From NCBI GenBank assembly GCA_964501185.1, contig CAZCRT010000036.1, positions 6,356 to 26,067 on the forward strand: a stretch of 19,712 nucleotides of DNA. Direction: 5' to 3'. Shown one piece after another: positions 14,717-19,712 of the stretch. The DNA is from BS150m-G50 sp964501185 [NCBI: uncultured Bacteroidia bacterium]. Its GTDB lineage: Bacteria; CAIWAD01; BS150m-G50. The position numbers and the translations under genes are program-made. The notes beneath the pieces were generated by a model. It did no database searches, was not told the DNA's origin, and worked only from the letters and a program-made list of their open reading frames with translations. The first letter of the stretch is position 1, and each line of letters opens with the position of its first letter.

Positions 14717-15906
14717 TGCGACTGCTTACACGCTATCTGATTCGGGAACACGCTGCTTCGTTTTTCGGATCGTTGCTGCTGATTGTCTTCATCTTCACAC
14801 TCAATTTTGCCTTTCAGGTGCTGGGTAAGATACTGGGCAAAGGGCTGTCCGGCACAGTTATCCTGGAATACTTTCTGCTGAACATGGCCTGGATTATTGC
14901 TCTGGCAGTGCCGATGGCAGTGCTGATTGCCACTCTGATGGGTTTCGGGCGACTGGCAGGTGATAACGAGATTACTGCGCTGAAATCTTCCGGTATCAAT
15001 CTGTGGACACTTATTCGCCCGATTTTCCTGCTGGCAGTTATCCTGACCGGTTTGCTGATAGCTTTCAATAACAGTGTCCTGCCTTCATTCAATCACCGGG
15101 CAAAGATGCTGCGCAAGAGTATCTATCAGAAACAACCTACCATGAAAATGGAGGAGTCGGTTTTTCAATTTGATATTCCCGGTTATGTCTTTCTGGCAAA
15201 GAAGATCGACCACAACAGTGGGGAAATGCTGCAGCTGACTATTTTCGATGAATCGGAGAAAACCCGGCGTGCCACAATTCTGGCAGAGGAGGGACGGCTG
15301 CATTTTGATGAAGAGCGTGCAGAGTTCAACCTGCAATTGTTGAGGGGGGAAATCCACCGCATCGACCTGAATCAACGTGAAAACTATGCGGAGATTTCGT
15401 ATGACAGTGCCTGCTTTCGCATAGAGGCACCTGATATGCTACTCCAGTCTAATGTATCACAGTATCGAGGCAGCCGGGAACTTACAATAGCACAGATGAT
15501 GGAGCGGATTCAACACTGGCAGGAGCACCCGGAGCGCAATGCCCGCCGTATTCGTTCATATGAAGTTGAAGTGCACAAGAAGTTCTCCATACCTGTCGCC
15601 TGCGTGATCTTCGTCCTGATCGGCGCAACCCTGGGTGTACGTGCCGGCATGGGAAACATGGCCCTCTCCAGCGGACTTTCGATAGCTTTCTTTCTCATCT
15701 ACTGGATGTTCCTGATGGGTGGTGAAGATCTGGCGGATCGAGGTTTTGTATCACCGGCTGTAGCCATGTGGTTACCCAATGTACTGATGGGTGGTTTCGG
15801 GATATATATGCTGTACAGCACAATCCGTGAGGGTAGCCCCTGGCAACTCACATTTCGTAGACGTCGAGCAGGTCAGTCTGGAAACAACGAAAATGTGAGA
15901 CGATGA
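14716..15906 (+). CDS. lptF: LptF/LptG-family LPS-export permease (first paralogue)
   Basis: 396 residues with the LptF/LptG (YjgP/YjgQ) layout: three N-terminal membrane helices, starting MRLLTRYLIREHAASFFGSLL and including the conserved ALAVPMAVLIATLMGFGRLAGDNEITALKSSGI loop, a periplasmic beta-jellyroll (about residues 125-265), and three C-terminal helices with HKKFSIPVACVIFVLIGATLG. With LptB ATPase it forms the inner-membrane ABC transporter that extracts LPS and passes it to LptC/LptA. The GDNEITALKSSG segment is the cytoplasmic coupling region that contacts LptB. lptB, lptA and lptC are not in this window. The start overlaps the small ORF by 1 base and a second family member follows 1 base after the stop. 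Assignment as F rather than G rests mainly on gene order. Confidence 0.9.
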   Translation: MRLLTRYLIREHAASFFGSLLLIVFIFTLNFAFQVLGKILGKGLSGTVILEYFLLNMAWIIALAVPMAVLIATLMGFGRLAGDNEITALKSSGINLWTLIRPIFLLAVILTGLLIAFNNSVLPSFNHRAKMLRKSIYQKQPTMKMEESVFQFDIPGYVFLAKKIDHNSGEMLQLTIFDESEKTRRATILAEEGRLHFDEERAEFNLQLLRGEIHRIDLNQRENYAEISYDSACFRIEAPDMLLQSNVSQYRGSRELTIAQMMERIQHWQEHPERNARRIRSYEVEVHKKFSIPVACVIFVLIGATLGVRAGMGNMALSSGLSIAFFLIYWMFLMGGEDLADRGFVSPAVAMWLPNVLMGGFGIYMLYSTIREGSPWQLTFRRRRAGQSGNNENVRR

Positions 15907-15907
15907 A

Positions 15908-17023
15908 ATGCCGCTGATTTCACTCTACTTTTTACGCAAGTTTTACTTCACACTGCTGTTCATGCTGTTGGCGGTAATCGTCATATTTCTTACGATTGAC
16001 CTGATGGAAAACCTCAACCATTTCCTTGACAGCGAGATTCCCACTACCAGCCTGATCCTCTACTATGAACTCTATATACCACAGATCATTTACCTGGTGA
16101 TGCCGATTGCAATTCTACTCAGCCTGGTGATGGTGCTGGGTGGTATGGCGCGACATGGGGAGCTGGACGCTGTTAAGGGGTCCGGTATTTCTCTCTGGCG
16201 CATCATCAGGCTTTTCTTTTTCCATGGTATACTGCTGTCTCTGCTGGTGCTCTACCTGGGTGAATCACTGGTTGCAGATGCAAACAGGGAAAGGCTTGAC
16301 ATCTATCGGGAATATATTCTTAAGGCAAAGCGCAAATTCAAGACCAACCTGGGACAGGTATATATTCAGAATGGCACCGTTGGCATACTGCATATGGGAC
16401 ACTACGATATTCCTGAGTCACGCGGACGCCAGATTAACTACGAGCGGATTGTTGAAGCAGACAGTGCTGAAGAAGTTCGCAACATCGAGTTCAGGATTGA
16501 TGCCGCACAGTTGCAGTTTGACCCATCCGGTAGCAGTGATTCCACTGCCTGGGCATTCCATAATGGTGTGATACGTTACTTCGAGAGTGATTCGATTACC
16601 GCTTATCAATTTGTGCGTCTGGATACTGTCAAACTGCAGATCACTCCTCGTGATCTTGCCAGTACTCAACTTGATCCGATGGAGATGAACTTTGCTCAGC
16701 TGCGTGACTTCATCCAGCGGTTGCGTCTGAGTGGTGCCACAACCGGAAAATGGGAAGTGGATCTGCAATCTAAACTGGCCACCCCTTTTGTCTGTGCCAT
16801 CATGGTGCTGTTTGGCCTGCCGTTTACTGCCTCACGCCGTAAAGGAGTGGTTGCTGTAGGTTTCGGTGTCAGCCTGCTGGTGAGCTTCCTCTTCTATGGC
16901 TCCATATTGCTGTTCCGTAATATGGGCTATCATGGTGCTCTCTCACCTGTAGCTGCTGCCTGGTCACCACACCTTGCATTTCTGTTGCTGGGACTGATAG
17001 CATCTAACCGCGTTCGCAAATAG
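15908..17023 (+). CDS. lptG: LptF/LptG-family LPS-export permease (second paralogue)
   Basis: 371 residues, same family as the preceding gene. N-terminal helices include YFLRKFYFTLLFMLL and YLVMPIAILLSLVMVLGGMARHGELDAVKGSGI, whose last part is the conserved loop that binds LptB. A periplasmic domain follows (about 125-260), then C-terminal helices starting SKLATPFVCAIMVLFGLPF. It pairs with the other permease as a heterodimer in the LPS extractor. The start codon lies one base after the upstream stop (TGA-A-ATG) and lacks a strong ribosome-binding site, so translation is probably coupled. Assignment as G rests on order and on the similarity of the first helices to LptG. pepD follows after 29 bases. 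Confidence 0.9.
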   Translation: MPLISLYFLRKFYFTLLFMLLAVIVIFLTIDLMENLNHFLDSEIPTTSLILYYELYIPQIIYLVMPIAILLSLVMVLGGMARHGELDAVKGSGISLWRIIRLFFFHGILLSLLVLYLGESLVADANRERLDIYREYILKAKRKFKTNLGQVYIQNGTVGILHMGHYDIPESRGRQINYERIVEADSAEEVRNIEFRIDAAQLQFDPSGSSDSTAWAFHNGVIRYFESDSITAYQFVRLDTVKLQITPRDLASTQLDPMEMNFAQLRDFIQRLRLSGATTGKWEVDLQSKLATPFVCAIMVLFGLPFTASRRKGVVAVGFGVSLLVSFLFYGSILLFRNMGYHGALSPVAAAWSPHLAFLLLGLIASNRVRK

Positions 17024-17052
17024 CTATTCACAACTGTAATACTGAGGGAACC

Positions 17053-18513
17053 ATGTCCGACAATCTGCAGCTTCTGTCAACGCTCGAACCACAGCCACTC
17101 TGGCGCTACTTCGCTGAAATCTGTTCCATCCCTCACTGCTCAAAGCAGGAAGATCAGATCCGCAGCTGGCTACGACAGCAGGCGGAGGAGCTGCAGCTTC
17201 CCTGGAAAGAAGACAGCGTCGGCAATATTGTCATCAGCCGCCCCGCTGCAGCCGGTATGGAAAACTCTCCAGCTGTTATCCTGCAGAGCCATATGGACAT
17301 GGTTTGTGAGAAAAACAGCGGCAGCGACCATGATTTTGATACCGATCCTCTTAAACTCCAGTTAGATGGTAACATACTCACCGCCTGTGATACAACACTG
17401 GGGGCTGATAATGGAGTAGGTGCTGCATCTGCTCTGGCACTGCTGGCAGATAACAGTATCCCGACAGGTCCCCTGCAGGCCCTGTTCACCGTTGATGAGG
17501 AAACCGGGTTGACCGGTGCTCAGGCGCTTGAACCGGGCTTTATCAGCGGAGACTATCTGCTCAATCTGGATTCGGAGGAGAGCTGGGTACTCTGTGTTGG
17601 TTGTGCCGGTGGTAAAGACAGCCAGCTTGTACCACACTTCCCCTTCACACCCGGTGAGAATGCAAAAGCATTGCTGCTGACTGTTGATGGGCTTTCCGGC
17701 GGGCATTCCGGTGTCGATATCCACACAGGTCGCGGTAATGCTGTCAGGATCATGGTCGATCTTCTTTCCCTGCTGGGAGAAAGCCAGAAATTGCAGCTGG
17801 TTGATTTTCAGGGTGGAACCAAGCATAACGCCATTCCCCGCAGTGCAACCTCCCTGATTGTTGTTGAAGACAGTGAACGCGCAATCAGCACCCTGCAGAG
17901 AGCTTTTCAGCTGCAGCAGGAAATCTTCAAACAGCGCGACAGCGGTCTGAAGTTGCAGATCGAACAACTGGAAACAGACAGGCAGCGACTCAATCAGGCT
18001 GATTCCCGTCAGGTGCTGGGGCTTCTGACAAGCTTGCCACACGGTGTTCTGGAAATGAGTGCCGCTATCGAGGGTCTTGTGGAGACCTCATCCAACCTGG
18101 CTATTGTCAATCTGTCTGCCGACCGGCAGGAGATACTGCTTTCACATCGATCCTCATGTGCTGCTTCCCTGGAAAGACTGGCAGCCAGAACACGTGAGAT
18201 TGCACGCGCCTTTGCTGTTGATATCACACAGGGTAATGGCTATCCCGGCTGGAAGCCGAATCCCGATTCGCCATTGCTGGCTCGATCTCTCGATCTATAT
18301 CGGGAGTTGTTCAACGAGGAGCCGGAAGTGCTTTCCATCCATGCAGGGCTGGAGTGCGGTCTGATCGGCTCCCGCTTCCCTGAACTTGACATGATTGCTA
18401 TCGGGCCAACCATCCGCAATCCGCATACTCCTGATGAACTGGTGGAGGTAGACAGTGTGGAGCGTTACTGGCGGTTCCTCTGTCAACTGGTGCAAAGGCT
18501 TGGAGTTGATTAG
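17053..18513 (+). CDS. pepD: Aminoacyl-histidine dipeptidase / cytosol non-specific dipeptidase (PepD, M20C)
   Basis: 486 residues, the same length class as E. coli PepD, with strong local similarity from QPLWRYFAEICSIPHCS at the start to IHAGLECGL and IGPTIRNPHTPDE near the end. The two-zinc site of the family is complete and in register: His80 (SHMDMV) with Asp82, Asp119 (GADNG), Glu149-Glu150 (DEET), Asp173 (LDSEE) and His458 (NPHTPDE). The GGHSG segment of the lid/dimerisation domain is present. It hydrolyses Xaa-His and other dipeptides in the cytoplasm; there is no signal peptide. ATG follows GAGGGA. It is last in the plus-strand cluster beginning at 11999 and probably co-transcribed with lptFG, although the metabolic link is not obvious. 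Confidence 0.95.
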   Translation: MSDNLQLLSTLEPQPLWRYFAEICSIPHCSKQEDQIRSWLRQQAEELQLPWKEDSVGNIVISRPAAAGMENSPAVILQSHMDMVCEKNSGSDHDFDTDPLKLQLDGNILTACDTTLGADNGVGAASALALLADNSIPTGPLQALFTVDEETGLTGAQALEPGFISGDYLLNLDSEESWVLCVGCAGGKDSQLVPHFPFTPGENAKALLLTVDGLSGGHSGVDIHTGRGNAVRIMVDLLSLLGESQKLQLVDFQGGTKHNAIPRSATSLIVVEDSERAISTLQRAFQLQQEIFKQRDSGLKLQIEQLETDRQRLNQADSRQVLGLLTSLPHGVLEMSAAIEGLVETSSNLAIVNLSADRQEILLSHRSSCAASLERLAARTREIARAFAVDITQGNGYPGWKPNPDSPLLARSLDLYRELFNEEPEVLSIHAGLECGLIGSRFPELDMIAIGPTIRNPHTPDELVEVDSVERYWRFLCQLVQRLGVD

Positions 18514-18679
18514 CTTCTTGCGTGCCGGCAAATCTGAACCAATCACCGGACATACTCCGTGCATCTGGAGGACAATTATTGTTCTCGTATCGACAGGAAT
18601 TCATAGGTCACATCCTGCCACTTAATGATTAACAATAACTTACCGACGTTCAGTTTGTTGGCATAATAGTTGTATTTGT
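18514..18679. other. Non-coding stretch after pepD with candidate promoter elements
   Basis: No plausible coding frame is seen. Towards its right end TTGGCA (18658-18663), six bases and TTGTA (18670-18674) resemble a sigma54 -24/-12 element except that the -12 GC is GT. Alternatively CATAAT (18662-18667) with TTACCG (18640-18645) could be weak sigma70 boxes. Either would start transcription just before the structured segment at 18680-18794. Confidence 0.3.
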
Positions 18680-18794
18680 AGAAGACAGGCCAGGGATCTT
18701 CTTATTTTATCTCCTTCAATGGTTGGGCACTGGATAAATGGAATGCGAAACTTCCCCTTCCCTGGCTTCTGCATTCCATTTATCCGTTTTTTTT
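18680..18794 (+). ncRNA. Candidate structured RNA or attenuator ending in a strong terminator
   Basis: GCCAGGGA (18689-18696) is the exact complement of TCCCTGGC (18759-18766) inside the loop of the terminator hairpin, and AGAA (18680-18683) can extend the pairing with TTCT (18767-18770) if five bases bulge. The segment could form a pseudoknot with the terminator or compete with it. No homology to a known RNA family is recognised and no reading frame fits. It may simply be the 3' end of the pepD transcript. Confidence 0.35.
18732..18794 (+). terminator. Strong intrinsic terminator with a large loop
   Basis: GGATAAATGGAATGC (18732-18746) and GCATTCCATTTATCC (18771-18785) form a perfect 15-bp stem around a 24-base loop, then G and eight T (18787-18794). 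Orientation is plus strand only, as no T-run exists on the other side. It lies 218 bases after pepD, so either the pepD transcript has a long 3' untranslated end or it terminates a separate short transcript. Confidence 0.9.
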
Positions 18795-18860
18795 GTCTTT
18801 TTTGAATCCACTTTCAGCTGTTATTCGTGCTGATCAGCGTTCGCAAGCGGTTGTGTTAAC

Positions 18861-18890
18861 CACGAATTCACACTAATGGAAACTAATAAA
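18861..18890. repeat. Three 10-bp periodic units, ACnAAT-type
   Basis: CACGAATTCA, CACTAATGGA and AACTAATAAA follow one another with ACnAAT in the same place of each unit. The spacing is about one helical turn. It is short and degenerate, and it sits in the non-coding convergent region. Confidence 0.4.
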
Positions 18891-19001
18891 ACCACTTTTA
18901 GATTTCCAGCAACTGATCATTAAGAATGCCTCTGGATGTTGAAAGCCAGAGCACTTTTAACCCTGACCTGGGCATAACCGGGGCTTTGATGTACCCGCTA
19001 G

Positions 19002-19076
19002 CTGCTGTTTAAGCGGCTGCTGTAAGCAGTCAGCTTTAAACAGCAGGTCAAACGCTGTCGAAGATCGGCGTTTGAC
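19002..19076 (-). repeat. Double-hairpin 3' element, copy 2 (directly after a CTD gene stop codon)
   Basis: Read on the minus strand: hairpin I is GTCAAACGC (19076-19068) with GCGTTTGAC (19055-19047), its first base being the G of the TAG stop. Hairpin II follows at once: CTGCTGTTTAAAGC (19046-19033) with GCTTAAACAGCAG (19014-19002), perfectly paired except for one bulged A at the tenth position, the same place as the bulged T in copy 1 (64-136). The second pair of hairpin II is T-A here and C-G in copy 1, a compensatory change. No U-tract follows. Copy 1 lies in the opposite orientation. Confidence 0.75.
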
Positions 19077-19687
19077 TATTTCACTAATAACATCTTCTGA
19101 TTCCTGATCACACCTTTCCATTCCAGATTCAGAAAATTCAGTCCAGAGGCCAGGTCTGTTCCATCAAACTGGAACTCGTGATAACCAGCCGTCTGCTGTG
19201 AATTCAACGGCTCCGCCACCCTCTCACCCAGCATGTTGTAGATGCGGGCCTGAACTATACCGGCTTCCGGAAGTATGAAACATACTGTTGTCACTGGATT
19301 GAACGGGTTGGGGAAGTTAGGCAGTAGCGAGAAGGAAACCGGCTCAACAGCGGGACTCTCCTCATCGCTGACAGGATGCAACAGCTGATCCAACTGAGTC
19401 ATCAGCCCTTCCGCTGTCTCCACACACAGATGTGCATAGCGGGCGTCCATAATTACCGGTGCTCCGCCATTGGAGTCATCCTTGCTCAACATGCCACCTT
19501 CTCCGGTGGATTCATAGTAGGTCAACAAGACTTGAATTGACCACCAGATTTCCTCTTCGTCTGATCCTGCTGCTTCCAGCTCTGCAATCAATAGATCCAG
19601 AGCAATAGTGTAATCTTCCTCGTCAGCATAGGTAGCGATTGCCTGAGTCAGCACTAACTTGTATGTCTTCAAAACCTTTCGCACCAT
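19076..19687 (-). CDS. C-terminal part of a T9SS-type sorting-domain protein, no signal peptide visible (possibly truncated or frameshifted)
   Basis: 203 residues from ATG 19687. Residues about 1-115 are acidic and helical with no domain I recognise. From about 120 a type A sorting domain follows: LLPNFPNPFNPVTTV, ARIYNMLGERV, a Gly-Tyr-His strand (AGYHEFQFDGTDLASGLNFL) and terminal KMLLVK. A protein with this domain should carry a Sec signal, but none is present. The codon before the GGA preceding this ATG is an in-frame TAA, and AAGGA touches the ATG with no spacer. It is therefore probably the distal part of a longer gene broken by a stop or frameshift, or whose main part is in another frame beyond 19712. 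Stop TAG begins the double-hairpin element (19076-19002). Confidence 0.6.
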   Translation of the reverse strand: MVRKVLKTYKLVLTQAIATYADEEDYTIALDLLIAELEAAGSDEEEIWWSIQVLLTYYESTGEGGMLSKDDSNGGAPVIMDARYAHLCVETAEGLMTQLDQLLHPVSDEESPAVEPVSFSLLPNFPNPFNPVTTVCFILPEAGIVQARIYNMLGERVAEPLNSQQTAGYHEFQFDGTDLASGLNFLNLEWKGVIRNQKMLLVK

Positions 19688-19712
19688 TCCTTATGTGTGA
19701 TTCAGCTGTTTG

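Noticed and set aside
17362-18042. 226-codon minus-strand frame opposite pepD
   Set aside because: Overlaps a fully intact PepD with all metal ligands; the antisense translation is rich in Cys and Gln and resembles nothing known.
18654-18678. Bacteroidetes-type promoter (TTTG and TAnnTTTG)
   Set aside because: TTTG is present at 18654 and TATTTG at 18673, but the -7 element lacks the two spacer bases of the consensus and the spacing is short.
18926-18957. Terminator formed by TGCCTCTGG and CCAGAGCA with following TTTT
   Set aside because: The stem is short with a bulge and the T-run is only four bases; too weak to call beside the strong terminator at 18732-18794.
1-19712. tRNA, rRNA, CRISPR array, transposase or phage genes
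   Set aside because: Looked for on both strands; no cloverleaf with CCA end, no regular spacer-repeat array, and no transposase, integrase or phage structural motifs were seen.

Overview
The window comes from a Gram-negative, diderm bacterium. It encodes LptF/LptG-type LPS-export permeases, a tripartite RND efflux pump with a TolC-like outer-membrane channel, a lipoprotein signal with an LLGC lipobox, and several Sec signal peptides. Three genes (one at each edge and one in the middle) end in the C-terminal sorting domain typical of type IX secretion (T9SS, 'type A CTD': YPNP/PNPFNP motif near the start of the domain and a terminal LLxK). This points to the FCB group (Bacteroidetes/Chlorobi/Fibrobacteres and related candidate phyla). 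I cannot name the phylum from sequence alone. Base composition is balanced by eye, and TTG/GTG starts are used at several genes.

Layout. Bases 2-64 are the last codons of a CTD-bearing exported protein, followed directly by a double-hairpin element (64-136). Next is a small antibiotic-biosynthesis-monooxygenase (ABM) fold protein (231-533) with its own terminator. A strong sigma70-like promoter overlapped downstream by an 18-bp perfect palindrome then drives a four-gene efflux operon: TetR/AcrR regulator, membrane-fusion lipoprotein, RND pump, outer-membrane channel (743-6868). The operon is closed by a strong terminator (6901-6937). On the opposite strand lies a two-gene exported-hydrolase operon (11841 down to 6964): a C45-type Ntn-hydrolase with a CTD, then a Tricorn-like protease with all four expected catalytic residues. 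Divergent from it runs a long plus-strand cluster (11999-18513): two tandem, translationally coupled CPA2-type antiporter paralogues, a small hypothetical ORF, lptF, lptG and pepD. The 18514-19075 gap is non-coding. It holds a strong terminator with an upstream segment that can pair with its loop, a short 10-bp periodic repeat, and a second copy of the double-hairpin element. That second copy sits directly behind the stop codon of the right-edge CTD gene (19687-19076, minus strand).

Most of the genes belong to familiar families. The least expected signals are: (1) the ~75-nt two-hairpin element directly after the stop codons of two CTD genes ~19 kb apart, with a shared bulge and at least one compensatory base pair; (2) an RND pump lacking the TM4 Asp pair and the TM10 Lys of the proton relay; (3) a tandem antiporter pair in which the first paralogue has Arg where the second has its ion-binding Asp; (4) an AcrR-like operator whose half-sites are closer together than in E. 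coli; and (5) a possible structured RNA/attenuator at 18680-18794. These are readings by eye; no search or folding program was run.
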